NCBI RefSeq assembly: GCF_028618595.1
Contig: NZ_JAQITE010000009.1
Span: 1-62,865, forward strand
Length of the DNA: 62,865 nucleotides
Direction of reading: 5' to 3'
Source: Bartonella sp. AU18XJBT
Lineage (GTDB): Bacteria; Pseudomonadota; Alphaproteobacteria; Rhizobiales; Rhizobiaceae
In this document: positions 40,426-50,492 of the stretch, piece after piece
How positions within the stretch are numbered: the first letter of the stretch is position 1
Layout: every line of letters begins with the position of its first letter
Notes under the pieces: model-generated
Told to the model about the DNA's origin: nothing
Database searches by the model: none
What the model saw: the letters and a program-made list of their open reading frames with translations, nothing else
Program-made: the position numbers and the translations under genes

Positions 40426-41612
40426 TGGGGAATTTCTCCTGAATAAAGAACACTTGCTGTTGCAAAAGCAGCAATTCCTTCACCACGACCAATAAATCCA
40501 AGCTTTTCATTTGTTGTTGCTTTGATAGAGATTCGATCAGGTGTTATTGCAAGTATTGTCATAAGATTTTCTGTCATGGCATGACGATAGGGACCAATTT
40601 TAGGATTTTCAGCGATAATTGTGATATCAACATTGGCGATACGACCACCTGCTTTTTTTAGAATATCAAGAGCATGACGGAGAAAAATTTCTGATGATAC
40701 ATTTTTCCATTGAGGATCAGAGGGAGGAAAATGTGTACCGATATCTCCTGCACCTTGAGTTGCAAGAAGGGCATCTGTTAATGCATGAAGAGCAACATCT
40801 GCATCAGAGTGTCCGTTTAATTTTTTATGAAAAGGGATTTTTATGCCACATAAAATAAGAAAATCACCATCCTCGAAAGAGTGAACATCATAACCATTGC
40901 CGGTGCGGATATCAGGAAACATTTGCATTTTCTTTTGGAGATATAAATGTGCGGTATTAAAATCTTCATGCCATGTAATTTTTATGTTGTTAGGATCTCC
41001 AGGGACGGTACGCATAGGAATTCCAAACCATTCGGCAATCGCAGAATCATCAGTGAATTCTTGTTTGCAAGCTTGTTTTGCTTGTTTATGGGCCGCTAAG
41101 ATATGTTCAAAGGGAAAACACTGTGGAGTTTGTGCACTATAAAGATGGGCACGGGGAATTGTTTCTAAAACATGCTGGTTATTTACATATTTAAGGGTAT
41201 CGGAGATGGGCAAAACAGGAAGAACACCTTCTTGAGGTGTGATCGTGTTGTGAATGTTATCAAGAAGCTTGTTTTCGATAAAGGGGCGTGCACCATCATG
41301 AATATGCACATATTGGGGATTTATTTTTTTGAGTGCCTGAAGTCCATGTAAGGTAGAGATTTGACGTGTATTGCCTCCTTCAACGATAATAAGGCGCTCT
41401 TTAAAATCGCCGAGTGCTTGTTCACAGATTTGACGATCTTTGGGATGAATAACGAGGATAATTGTTGTGATAGCTGGATGCTGCAAAAAACAATTCACTG
41501 TATGATAAATAATTGGCTTTTGTCCTAGAAACCGATACTGTTTTGGAATTTTATGAGGAGATCCTGCTCTTTCACCGCGTCCAGCGGCTAATATTATTGC
41601 TGCGATAGAAAT
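40422..41612 (-). CDS. ispDF: bifunctional IspD/IspF (isoprenoid MEP pathway), probable ATT start
   Basis: This fusion enzyme does two steps of the MEP pathway. The N-terminal IspD makes CDP-methylerythritol; the C-terminal IspF (from about residue 235, RTGNGYDVHSFEDGD) makes the cyclic diphosphate. The nucleotide-binding IspD start, AAIILAAGRGERAG and HKIPKQYRFL, lies upstream of the first ATG/GTG/TTG in frame (GTG at 41498). Between the upstream TAA and that motif no standard start exists. An ATT at 41612-41610 lies 7 bases after AGGAG and gives 396 residues, the expected length. Starting at 41498 would delete the active-site loop. Confidence 0.88.
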   Translation of the reverse strand: MSIAAIILAAGRGERAGSPHKIPKQYRFLGQKPIIYHTVNCFLQHPAITTIILVIHPKDRQICEQALGDFKERLIIVEGGNTRQISTLHGLQALKKINPQYVHIHDGARPFIENKLLDNIHNTITPQEGVLPVLPISDTLKYVNNQHVLETIPRAHLYSAQTPQCFPFEHILAAHKQAKQACKQEFTDDSAIAEWFGIPMRTVPGDPNNIKITWHEDFNTAHLYLQKKMQMFPDIRTGNGYDVHSFEDGDFLILCGIKIPFHKKLNGHSDADVALHALTDALLATQGAGDIGTHFPPSDPQWKNVSSEIFLRHALDILKKAGGRIANVDITIIAENPKIGPYRHAMTENLMTILAITPDRISIKATTNEKLGFIGRGEGIAAFATASVLYSGEIPQ

Positions 41613-41636
41613 ACTTAATCTCCTTGTGTTATAAGC

Positions 41637-42080
41637 TTAGTTTGCTTTTTTATCATTAATTTTGAAATGCTTTTGAAAGGATGGTTGTTTTAGATCAGCA
41701 AGAGATATCACGGATAACACCTCAAAAAAAGCATTTAATGCTTTTTGAAGTGCGGTATTTAAACCACAAAAATCGATTAATGGGCAAGTCGGTTCTGCAG
41801 TATCAAAACATTCTGCGAGGGAAAAGTTGTCTTCTGTTACTTTTACAACATCAGCGACTGAAATCTCTGCTGCGGGTTTAGCTAATTTAACACCACCATT
41901 GCGTCCACGCACTGTTTGTATAAAACCGGCTTGAACAAGCGGCTGAAGGATTTTAAATAAAAAAAGTTCTGAAACGGCATATGCTTTAGCAATTTCTGGA
42001 ACACGACTGAGAGCTCCCTGATTATCTGCACAATACATGAGCATTCGAAGAGCATAATTTGTTTGTTTTGTTAATCGCAT
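41637..42080 (-). CDS. rirA: Rrf2-family iron-sulfur regulator, probably RirA
   Basis: This 147-aa transcription factor has a winged helix (LTKQTNYALRMLMYCAD, then GFIQTVRGRNGGVKLAKP). Three cysteines, in AECFDTAEPTCPLIDFCGL, match the iron-sulfur ligands of Rrf2 proteins and their spacing in RirA. RirA represses iron-uptake genes when iron is sufficient in rhizobia and relatives. I use the Met of MRLTKQ, preceded by AAGGAAATGAG. It lies 24 bp upstream of ispDF on the same strand. Confidence 0.87.
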   Translation of the reverse strand: MRLTKQTNYALRMLMYCADNQGALSRVPEIAKAYAVSELFLFKILQPLVQAGFIQTVRGRNGGVKLAKPAAEISVADVVKVTEDNFSLAECFDTAEPTCPLIDFCGLNTALQKALNAFFEVLSVISLADLKQPSFQKHFKINDKKAN

Positions 42081-42253
42081 CTCATTTCCTTCGTAAAGTA
42101 TCGTCAAACGCATTTTATTTTAAAGATATTTTGCAAAATGGAGAAGTTCTTTCTCATTGACTATATTTGCTCTATTTTAAATATAGTATTAGTATTGTCA
42201 ATTTTTGCTACAAAAGGTTATATGAGAATAATGGGATAAGGGTATGTGAGCTC

Positions 42254-44521
42254 ATGACGAATATAACATCTGTGACGAATCTTCAAGACATAGATAAAAA
42301 TACTTATAACGATGAGTTGTATCGTTTAAGTAAGGTATATATTTTTTTAGGGATTACAATTATTGTATTGGCTTTACTTACGGCCTCTGTTTCGTTTATT
42401 ATTCTTATTGGATTAACTCCTGTTGTTCCCAGTAGAACAGTAACCCTTATTCTTATAGGGATTAATAGTTTTTGGGTTTTAGGGCTTATTGTCATTGTTT
42501 TTTATGAGATGATTCCGATCATTCGTGCTTGGCGTTCAAGGCGTGCAGGATCGCGTCTTCATGTGCGCCTCATTTCATTGTTTGCACTTGTTGCGACAAT
42601 GCCAGCTGTTGCTGTAGCTCTTGTATCGGGTCCAGCACTAAATTTGGGACTTGATCGATGGTTTGATACAACAACGCGACAAATTGTGGGCTCTTCTATT
42701 GATTTAGCAAATGCTTATGCAGATGAAATGCTTCAAAATTTAAAAAATTTATCCTATGCGATGGCATTTGCACTTGATAACAAAAAACTCTTAGAGCGTA
42801 ATCTAGCTGAATATAGGATGCAGTTGACGCGTCATGCTATAGGACGCAATTTGCGTGGTGCATTTTTGTTAAGTTCTAGCGGAGCTATTTTTGTATCGAG
42901 TGCTCTTGGTGATGAAGATAAACTGCCAATTCCTCCTTCCAATCTTATTGAACGAGCAACCAGTGCGAGGCCCTTTTCTTTTCAACCGGGCGTGCATGAT
43001 TATTTTGGTATTATTTTAAAATTTACCAACATTCCAAATACATTTTTATATTTGGTGCGTGACGTTGATAAAGGTGTTTTATCTGCTTTGCGTTTGACAG
43101 AAGTCAATACAGATCGTTATCGCGATTTAAATGAAAATCGCCTGCTGACACAGATTGCATTTGGTATGCTTTATTTGTGTCTTTTTTTTAGTTTATTCTT
43201 ATCAGCTATTTGGGCTGCTATTGCTGTCGCTGATCGCTTAGTGCGTCCTATTCGTCTTCTCATTAGTGCTGCTGATGATGTTGCTACTGGAAATATGGAA
43301 ATTTTCGTGCCAGTAAGAGCAAAAGATGGAGATATTGGGCAATTATCCAAAACTTTTAATTACATGGTCAGTGAATTGAAAAGTCGGCGTAATGAGTTGA
43401 TTGCAGTGCGTGATCAAATTGATGAGAGACGACGTTTTTCTGAAGCTGTGTTATCGGGTGTAACAGCGGGAGTTGCAGGTATAGATGATAATGGTGATAT
43501 TACAATTATTAATCGGTCTATTGAAGCGATGTTTGATATTCGCTCTGAGCATGTTGTTGGGCAAAGTCTTTTATCTTTAAGTGCTGAAATTTGGCAGGTT
43601 TTTCAGTTTGCACGTTCATTGGAACGTAAAAATCATCGTGAGCAGGTTACTTTAAACGTTGCAGGAAAAGAGCGTGTCTGTAACGTCCAAGTTACGATGG
43701 AAGAGGATGATGGACAGGGGCAATCTTGGGTTCTAACAATTGATGATATTACAGACCTTGTTGCAGCACAACGTACAGCGGCGTGGGCGGATATTGCACG
43801 GCGTATTGCACACGAAATAAAAAATCCCCTTACACCTATTCAATTATCGGCTGAACGTATTCGTAAACGTTATAACAAAGTTATTATACAAGATAGAGAG
43901 GTCTTTGAGCGGTGTATTGAGACAATTATTCGACAGGTTGGAGATATTGGGCGTATGGTTGATGAGTTTTCCTCTTTTGCACGTATGCCCAAACCACAAA
44001 TGCATATTTTAGATATACGAGAATTGTTGCGCGAAGCATGTTTTTTGATAGAAGTAACGCGACATGATATTCATTTTGAGCAAGATTTAGGAAGTCTACC
44101 ACTTATGGGGGCATTTGATAACCGTCTCATTGTACAAGCTTTTTGCAATGTTATCAAAAACGCAAGCGAATCCATAGATTCAGTGATGCGAGAGGAAAAT
44201 ATTCACGGTCATATTCTTGTCCGTTCTTATCGTCAGGAAGAATGGGTGGTTGTGGATGTTGTTGATAATGGGAAAGGACTTCCTAAAGAGCAAAGACAAA
44301 AGTTATTAGAGCCCTATATAACAACGCGGGAAAAAGGAACAGGGCTGGGGTTAGCCATTGTGCGCAAAGTTATAGAAGATCACGGTGGTTCCATGGAGCT
44401 TCATGATGCACCGGAGAGTTTTTATGAAGGTCGTGGTGCGATGATCCGTTTGATATTTCCGGCGGATGGGGGTAAGCAGGGTAGTATTATACAAGCCATA
44501 AATCATAAGATAGGGGAATAG
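42254..44521 (+). CDS. ntrY: nitrogen/redox-responsive sensor histidine kinase NtrY
   Basis: This 755-aa membrane kinase has N-terminal transmembrane helices (about 30-130), a periplasmic or extracytoplasmic sensor region, and a further helix near 310. HAMP, PAS, HisKA (ARRIAHEIKNPLTPIQLS, with the phospho-His) and HATPase domains follow (DNGKGLP, GTGLGLAIV). ATG 42254 gives MTNITSVTN; an upstream frame extension lacks a ribosome site. Only 1 bp separates it from ntrX. In Brucella NtrY senses low oxygen; the role here is inferred. Confidence 0.94.
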   Translation: MTNITSVTNLQDIDKNTYNDELYRLSKVYIFLGITIIVLALLTASVSFIILIGLTPVVPSRTVTLILIGINSFWVLGLIVIVFYEMIPIIRAWRSRRAGSRLHVRLISLFALVATMPAVAVALVSGPALNLGLDRWFDTTTRQIVGSSIDLANAYADEMLQNLKNLSYAMAFALDNKKLLERNLAEYRMQLTRHAIGRNLRGAFLLSSSGAIFVSSALGDEDKLPIPPSNLIERATSARPFSFQPGVHDYFGIILKFTNIPNTFLYLVRDVDKGVLSALRLTEVNTDRYRDLNENRLLTQIAFGMLYLCLFFSLFLSAIWAAIAVADRLVRPIRLLISAADDVATGNMEIFVPVRAKDGDIGQLSKTFNYMVSELKSRRNELIAVRDQIDERRRFSEAVLSGVTAGVAGIDDNGDITIINRSIEAMFDIRSEHVVGQSLLSLSAEIWQVFQFARSLERKNHREQVTLNVAGKERVCNVQVTMEEDDGQGQSWVLTIDDITDLVAAQRTAAWADIARRIAHEIKNPLTPIQLSAERIRKRYNKVIIQDREVFERCIETIIRQVGDIGRMVDEFSSFARMPKPQMHILDIRELLREACFLIEVTRHDIHFEQDLGSLPLMGAFDNRLIVQAFCNVIKNASESIDSVMREENIHGHILVRSYRQEEWVVVDVVDNGKGLPKEQRQKLLEPYITTREKGTGLGLAIVRKVIEDHGGSMELHDAPESFYEGRGAMIRLIFPADGGKQGSIIQAINHKIGE

Positions 44522-44522
44522 T

Positions 44523-45881
44523 ATGGTATCAGATATCTTGATTGTTGATGATGAAGCAGATATTCGTGAGCTTGTTGCTGGTATTTTAGATGATGAAGGT
44601 TATGAAACGCGAGTTGCTTGTAACTCTGATGAAGCATTGGCTCAAATTAGTGAACGTATTCCAAAGCTCATTTTTTTGGATATTTGGCTACAGGGTAGTC
44701 GCCTCGATGGTTTAGCACTGCTTGATGAAATTAAAACACAATATCCGGCTCTTCCGGTCGTTATGATCTCTGGTCATGGTAATATTGAGACGGCTGTTTC
44801 CGCTATAAAGCGAGGGGCATATGATTTCATTGAAAAACCTTTTAAAGCTGATAGACTTGTATTGGTTGCAGAAAGAACACTTGAAAACTCAAATTTAAAA
44901 CGTGAGCTTTTAGAATTGCGAAAGCGTTCGAATGAGACATTAGAGTTGCTCGGAAAATCGACAGTTATAAAAAATTTGCGTCAAATCATAGAAAAAGTAG
45001 CACCAACCAATAGTCGCGTCATGATAACAGGTCCTTCAGGGGCAGGAAAAGAGACTGTTGCACGAACTATTCATGCGCTCTCAACGCGTTCGAATGGGCC
45101 ATTTGTTACAATAAATGCTGCAACGATTACTCCGGAAAGAATGGAAATAGAGCTGTTTGGCAGCGAAATGGAAGGAAGAGAGCGCAAGATTGGTGCCTTA
45201 GAGGAAGCTCATGGCGGTATATTATATCTTGATGAAATTGCTGACATGCCACGTGAGACTCAAGGTAAGATTCTTCGGGTGTTAACGGGGCAAACATTTG
45301 AGAGAGTTGGTGGCACAAAACGTGTTAAGGTGGATGTCCGTATTATTTCTTCGACAGCGCAAAATCTTGAAAATCTCATTTCCGATGGGCGCTTTAGAGA
45401 AGATCTTTTTCACCGTCTTTCGGTTGTTCCTATTGCTGTTCCGCCCCTTTCAGCGCGTCGTGAAGATATTCCAGAACTTGTACATCATTTTGTAAAAACA
45501 ATATCACAGCAGGTTGGGATTAAACCGCGTGCAATCAGTGATGATGTGATTGCTATTTTGCAAACGCAAGCTTGGCCGGGTAATGTGCGGCAATTACGTA
45601 ATAATATTGAGCGTCTTCTTATTCTTGTGCGGGATGGTGATGGTCCTATAACAGCGGACTTTCTTCCCAGTGAAGTAAGTGATACTTTGCCACGTTTTCA
45701 AATGGATTCAGATGAAAGTATAATGGATTTGCCGTTACGTGAAGCACGAGAATTGTTTGAAAAGAGATATTTAGTGGCGCAGATTGGGCGTTTGGGTGGA
45801 AATATATCACGTACTGCTGAATTTATAGGCATGGAGCGTTCAGCTTTGCACCGTAAACTTAAAGCGCTTGGAGTTTCTTAA
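44523..45881 (+). CDS. ntrX: response regulator NtrX without a GAFTGA motif
   Basis: This 452-aa partner of NtrY has a receiver domain (1-120) with the phospho-Asp in LIFLDIWL and Lys in FIEKPFK. The AAA+ domain has Walker A GPSGAGKETVAR and Walker B GGILYLDEIADM. A Fis-type helix-turn-helix ends the protein (NISRTAEFIGMERSALHRKL). Between ELFGSE and IGALEEA the sequence is only MEGRERK, so the GAFTGA loop that touches sigma-54 is missing. It probably regulates sigma-70 promoters, as known for other alphaproteobacterial NtrX proteins. Confidence 0.94.
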   Translation: MVSDILIVDDEADIRELVAGILDDEGYETRVACNSDEALAQISERIPKLIFLDIWLQGSRLDGLALLDEIKTQYPALPVVMISGHGNIETAVSAIKRGAYDFIEKPFKADRLVLVAERTLENSNLKRELLELRKRSNETLELLGKSTVIKNLRQIIEKVAPTNSRVMITGPSGAGKETVARTIHALSTRSNGPFVTINAATITPERMEIELFGSEMEGRERKIGALEEAHGGILYLDEIADMPRETQGKILRVLTGQTFERVGGTKRVKVDVRIISSTAQNLENLISDGRFREDLFHRLSVVPIAVPPLSARREDIPELVHHFVKTISQQVGIKPRAISDDVIAILQTQAWPGNVRQLRNNIERLLILVRDGDGPITADFLPSEVSDTLPRFQMDSDESIMDLPLREARELFEKRYLVAQIGRLGGNISRTAEFIGMERSALHRKLKALGVS

Positions 45882-45885
45882 AGCT

Positions 45886-47262
45886 ATGCGTGTTATTATT
45901 TGTGGAGCAGGACAGGTTGGTTATGGGATAGCAGAGCGTCTTGCTGCTGAAAATCACGATGTTACTGTTATTGATATTGAAACGAGATTAATTGAAAAGA
46001 TTCGCGATACATTGGATGTGAGAGGTTTTGTTGGTCACGGTTCGCGTCCTGAAGTTCTTTTGGCTGCAGATGCAGACAAAGCTGATATGTTGATTGCTGT
46101 CACTTTGTTTGATGAAGTTAATATGGTAGCTTGTCAAGTAGCACATTCATTATTTAATGTGCCCACAAAAATTGCTCGTATTCGTTCACAATCTTATTTA
46201 GAACCACGTTATAAGACGCTTTTTTCCAGAGAGAATATTCCCATTGATGTGGTTATTTCGCCAGAAGTTGAAGTTGGTGAAATGGTTTTGCGCCGTATTG
46301 CTTTACCTGGTGCAATAGATGTTCTTTATTTTTGTAATGATGATATTGTTGCGCTAGCCTTGGAATGCATGGAAGATTGTCCAGTTATTAATACACCTTT
46401 GCGTCAATTAACAGAGCTTTTTCCAGATCTTCATACGACGGTTACCGCTATTAAACGTGGCGCTGAATTATTGGTTGCACATTCAGAAACGCAATTACGC
46501 GTTGGTGATATAACCTATCTTGTTGTTGCTCGTGATCAAATGCGCCGTGCTGTTGGGCTTTTTGGTCATAAAGAACAAGATGCCCACCGCATGATTATTG
46601 CAGGGGGTGGTCACATTGGTCTTTATGTTGCACAGGCTATTGAAAAGCGTTTCCATAAATTAAAATTGAAGATTATAGAATCGCATAGAGAAAGAGCCCT
46701 CACAATTGCTGATCAGCTTGAAAAAACAACAGTTTTATACGGTAACGTATTAGATCCAGTGATTCTTCAAGATGCGGGAATTGATCAGTCCGATTTAATG
46801 ATTACATTGACCAATCAAGATCAGGTTAATCTCTTAAGCGCTATTATTGCTAAAAGATTGGGTTGCAAAGCTAATATGGTATTGATTAATAATGTTGCTT
46901 ACCAAGAATTTAGTCGTGCTGTTGGTGTTGATGCATATCTTAATCCCCATAGTGTTACAATATCGAGAATTTTGCAACAGATGCGCCGTGGACGTATTCG
47001 TTCTGTTCATTCAGTTTTTAATGGCCGAGCAGAAATTATTGAAGCTGAAGTGATGCAAACATCTTCATTGGTTGGTAAGTCATTATCAGAGCTCAATTTA
47101 TCAGATGGTTTGAGAATTGGTGCAATTTATCGCAATAAGACAATAATACAGCTTTCGGCAGATGCGCGCATTTTGTCTGGTGATAGAATAGTGATTTTTG
47201 CTCTTGCTGATAGGGTTCGTGATGTTGAACAACTCTTCCGCGTAAGTTTAGAATATTTTTGA
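45886..47262 (+). CDS. trkA: Trk system potassium uptake protein TrkA
   Basis: This 458-aa cytosolic NAD-binding subunit gates the Trk potassium channel. It has two repeats of RCK-N plus RCK-C: the first Rossmann fold is MRVIICGAGQVGYGIAERL, the second IIAGGGHIGLYVAQAI. ATG 45886 gives the usual start and overlaps nothing; ntrX ends 4 bp earlier. The ntrY-ntrX-trkA order is conserved in rhizobia, where hfq and hflX normally follow; here a broken glycosyltransferase follows. Confidence 0.95.
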   Translation: MRVIICGAGQVGYGIAERLAAENHDVTVIDIETRLIEKIRDTLDVRGFVGHGSRPEVLLAADADKADMLIAVTLFDEVNMVACQVAHSLFNVPTKIARIRSQSYLEPRYKTLFSRENIPIDVVISPEVEVGEMVLRRIALPGAIDVLYFCNDDIVALALECMEDCPVINTPLRQLTELFPDLHTTVTAIKRGAELLVAHSETQLRVGDITYLVVARDQMRRAVGLFGHKEQDAHRMIIAGGGHIGLYVAQAIEKRFHKLKLKIIESHRERALTIADQLEKTTVLYGNVLDPVILQDAGIDQSDLMITLTNQDQVNLLSAIIAKRLGCKANMVLINNVAYQEFSRAVGVDAYLNPHSVTISRILQQMRRGRIRSVHSVFNGRAEIIEAEVMQTSSLVGKSLSELNLSDGLRIGAIYRNKTIIQLSADARILSGDRIVIFALADRVRDVEQLFRVSLEYF

Positions 47263-47272
47263 TATATTATCT

Positions 47273-48056
47273 ATGGATATTTGTACTTTTTGGTATAGTG
47301 GACAATTAAGATTGGTGGATAGGCTTTGTTTGTCCTCAATGGTTAAAACTGGACAACGCGTTAAGCTTTTTAGTTATGATAAAAAATAAATAATCTTCCT
47401 GTTGGTGTTGAGTTGCATGAAGCCGAATCAATTTTACCACGCTCAGCAATTTATCGCCTTGATCGCGATTTTTCTGATGATAAACTAGGGTGTACAATTG
47501 TTCAGTTCTCGGATTTTTCGTGTTATGCTGATGAAATATCAACAAGGTGTTTGGTTAGATACAGATGTTTACCTTGTTAAACAATTTCATCCCGATGCGG
47601 ATAAGGTTTGGCTGGCAAGAAAATAATACAAGAGTAGGCGTTTCTGCACTTTATTTTCCGCCCAATAACCCTATTATAAAAACATTTGAAGATTATTGGG
47701 CTGGCACAGAAATGGTGCCGAGTTGGCTTGGGTTTAAGCGTCGTGTTTGGAGACCGTTCTGGTTAAAGAGGAAAAAAATGCCGATTTTGCCGGGAAGTTT
47801 TGGCGTTACGATATTTGGCAATGATGGTATTTCACGATTAACAAAACGATATGGTTTTTTTCATGAAGCAAAGGAAAAGAAAACTTTTTATTATTGGACT
47901 GGGCGAAAAACTGAACGTATTTTTGAACCAGCTTTTGGCGTAAAGCCGCTTACAGATTCACGCTTGATAGGCTTTCGTATTCACAGAAAGACAAAGACTA
48001 CAGAAAGACCTCAGGAAGGAAGTTTTTACTATTGGGCGGGTATCTCGCATTCCTGA
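47273..48056 (+). pseudogene. glycosyltransferase with DXD motif, broken by three frameshifts
   Basis: Reading frames join into one protein: MDICTFWYSGQLRLVDRLCL to LFSYDK, then INNLPVGVELHEAESILPRS to CTIVQFSDF, then FRVMLMKYQQGVWLDTDVYL to WLAR, then NNTRVGVSALYFPPNNP to the end. The switches lie near 47383 (in an A-run), near 47515 (in a T-run) and near 47625. LDTDVYL is the DXD nucleotide-sugar site of the GT32-type family. The final frame stays open for over 150 codons, so decay is recent. It may have decorated a surface polysaccharide or glycan. Confidence 0.78.
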
Positions 48057-48219
48057 TATTCATCATTTGTTTAGGTAGAGTTATTATTTCTATTTTAACT
48101 ATTGAGATTTTAATCTATCTTAAACAGCTCTTGATTGTAGCTTGCGTAAGAGAGTAATGTTATGGATAAAAACATTGAATGTGTAAAAAGCGGTTGTTAT
48201 ATGAACGGAAAGTAAAAAT

Positions 48220-48852
48220 ATGAGTGATCCAATGAAAACAGCACTAAGCCTTGTTCCCATGGTTATTGAACAAACCAATCGTGGTGAACGGGCCTATGAT
48301 ATTTTTTCCCGTCTTTTAAAGGAGCGGATTATTTTTATTAATGGTCCTGTTGAAGATGGTATGGCAATGCTTGTTTGTGCACAATTGCTTTTCTTGGAAG
48401 CGGAAAATCCTAAAAAAGAAATTAGTCTTTATATTAATTCTCCAGGTGGTGTCGTAACATCTGGTATGGCTATTTATGATACTATGCAGTTTATTCGCCC
48501 TCCTGTTTCTACGCTTTGCATGGGGCAGGCAGCATCTATGGGATCTTTATTGTTAACAGCTGGAGCAAAAGGTCATCGTTTTACATTGCCAAACGCACGT
48601 ATTATGGTGCATCAACCATCCGGTGGTTTTCAAGGTCAAGCTTCAGATATTGAGCGGCATGCGCAAGATATTATAAAGATGAAACGGCGTTTAAATGAAA
48701 TTTATGTTCAACATACAGGTCAAGATTATGAGATTATAGAGAGAACTCTCGATCGCGATCATTTTATGACAGCAGAAGAAGCCAAAGCTTTTGGCTTAGT
48801 TGATGATGTTATACAATATCGTGCAGAAACTGAAAAAGAAGAAAAAGATTAA
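48220..48852 (+). CDS. clpP: ATP-dependent Clp protease proteolytic subunit
   Basis: This 210-aa serine peptidase forms the tetradecameric barrel that degrades substrates unfolded by ClpX. Catalytic residues are in place: Ser in [11 protein letters not shown], His in MVHQPSGG, and Asp in LDRDHFM. Its length is that of alphaproteobacterial ClpP. It is followed by clpX and lon in the standard order. Confidence 0.97.
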   Translation: MSDPMKTALSLVPMVIEQTNRGERAYDIFSRLLKERIIFINGPVEDGMAMLVCAQLLFLEAENPKKEISLYINSPGGVVTSGMAIYDTMQFIRPPVSTLCMGQAASMGSLLLTAGAKGHRFTLPNARIMVHQPSGGFQGQASDIERHAQDIIKMKRRLNEIYVQHTGQDYEIIERTLDRDHFMTAEEAKAFGLVDDVIQYRAETEKEEKD

Positions 48853-49034
48853 GAATTTTTATAGAAAAAACAGCTACTTTAAATCACAGAGTTTTATAAA
48901 AAATATCGCAAAATAAGAAAAACACCTAAAAATATTGAGACATGCATGGTTTTCTATATGTCTTTTAGTTTTCATGATGAAAAGCTTCCTTTGAAAAGGC
49001 AAAGTATTCATATATCGTGGTGAAAGGAAAAAAA

Positions 49035-50309
49035 ATGAGCAAAATTAGCAATAGCGGGAACGAATCAAAAAATACTCTCTATTGCTCGTTCTGCGGCAAG
49101 AGTCAGCATGAGGTGCGTAAGCTCATTGCGGGGCCTACTGTATTTATCTGTGATGAATGTGTAGAGCTTTGCATGGATATTATTCGAGAAGAAAATAAGT
49201 CTTCTGGGGTTAAGGTGCGTGATGGTGTCCCTACACCACAGGAAATTATAACAGTTCTTGATGATTATGTTATTGGTCAGCAGCATGCAAAGCGTGTTCT
49301 TTCTGTTGCCGTTCATAATCATTATAAACGGTTGGCGCATCAGTCTAAAAGCAATGATATTGAGTTAGCTAAATCAAATATTCTTCTTGTTGGTCCAACG
49401 GGCTGTGGTAAAACTTATCTTGCACAAACATTAGCACGTATTATTGATGTGCCTTTTACGATGGCGGATGCGACCACTTTGACTGAAGCAGGTTATGTGG
49501 GTGAAGATGTTGAAAATATTATTTTGAAGCTTCTTCAAGCAGCAGATTATAATGTTGAACGTGCGCAGCGTGGTATTGTTTATATTGATGAGGTCGATAA
49601 GATTTCTCGTAAAGCAGACAATCCTTCTATTACAAGAGATGTTTCGGGGGAAGGGGTTCAGCAAGCGTTATTAAAAATTATGGAAGGAACGATTGCTTCT
49701 GTTCCTCCTCAAGGTGGACGTAAGCATCCGCAACAAGAGTTTCTTCAGGTTGATACCACAAACATCTTATTTATTTGTGGGGGAGCTTTTGCAGGTTTAG
49801 AACGGATTATTTCAGGGCGTGGTGAAAAAACTTCTATTGGTTTTTCTGCAACCGTTAAGGCTCCTGATGAGCGTTGTGTTGGTGAAATTTTTCGTGATTT
49901 AGAGCCTGAAGATCTTATAAAATTTGGCTTAATACCAGAATTTATTGGGCGCCTTCCTATAGTTGCTACCTTAGAAGATTTAGATGTTAACGCCCTCATG
50001 CAAATTTTATCACAACCTAAAAATGCGTTAGTAAAGCAATATCAGCGTCTTTTTGAAATGGAGAATGTTGAATTAGCATTCCATGAAGATGCTTTACGTG
50101 TTATTGCAAAGAAAGCAATTGAACGTAAAACTGGTGCTCGTGGTTTACGTTCCATTATGGAGAAGATTCTTCTTGAGACGATGTTTGAGCTACCGGCTCT
50201 TGAAGGCGTTCAAAAAGTGGTTATTTCGAGTGATGTTGTTGATGGGAAAGCGCGTCCTCTTTATATTTACTCAGAACGTGCAGAAGATAAAGAAAATGTA
50301 TCAGCATGA
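49035..50309 (+). CDS. clpX: ATP-dependent Clp protease ATP-binding subunit ClpX
   Basis: This is the 424-aa unfoldase of ClpXP. It has an N-terminal zinc-binding domain ([19 protein letters not shown]), an AAA+ domain with Walker [13 protein letters not shown] and Walker [12 protein letters not shown], and a sensor region with [14 protein letters not shown] 49035 follows AAAGGAAAAA; an in-frame GTG at 49017 is an unlikely start. Confidence 0.97.
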   Translation: MSKISNSGNESKNTLYCSFCGKSQHEVRKLIAGPTVFICDECVELCMDIIREENKSSGVKVRDGVPTPQEIITVLDDYVIGQQHAKRVLSVAVHNHYKRLAHQSKSNDIELAKSNILLVGPTGCGKTYLAQTLARIIDVPFTMADATTLTEAGYVGEDVENIILKLLQAADYNVERAQRGIVYIDEVDKISRKADNPSITRDVSGEGVQQALLKIMEGTIASVPPQGGRKHPQQEFLQVDTTNILFICGGAFAGLERIISGRGEKTSIGFSATVKAPDERCVGEIFRDLEPEDLIKFGLIPEFIGRLPIVATLEDLDVNALMQILSQPKNALVKQYQRLFEMENVELAFHEDALRVIAKKAIERKTGARGLRSIMEKILLETMFELPALEGVQKVVISSDVVDGKARPLYIYSERAEDKENVSA

Positions 50310-50384
50310 CATTGTGCGATGCACAATATAAAAGGTGGTAATGAACGGTATTTGATGAGTGTTTCTAATAATATCATTATAATG

Positions 50385-50413
50385 CTTGATTTATGTATGA
50401 GTAATTACCACTT
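50385..50413 (+). promoter_or_regulatory. possible heat-shock (RpoH-type) promoter of lon
   Basis: CTTGAT, 17 bases, then CCACTT resembles the alphaproteobacterial RpoH pattern (CTTG, then a CCAT-like box). It lies 80 bases before the lon start. The match is partial and found by eye in AT-rich DNA. Confidence 0.25.
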
Positions 50414-50492
50414 CATGTACTGTGAAGAGCTGAGGTTTTCTAAAGGTGGGCTGCTCATTGTAGATAGCTCATAGGCTCCAGAAAGGAGAGTT

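Noticed and set aside
41637-42113. Longer form of the Rrf2 regulator starting at 42113
   Set aside because: The extra 11 residues do not fit the family, and the start MRLTKQ has a proper ribosome site.
47336-47545. Minus-strand open frame of 69 codons
   Set aside because: It is the antisense of the glycosyltransferase pseudogene and has no coding evidence of its own.
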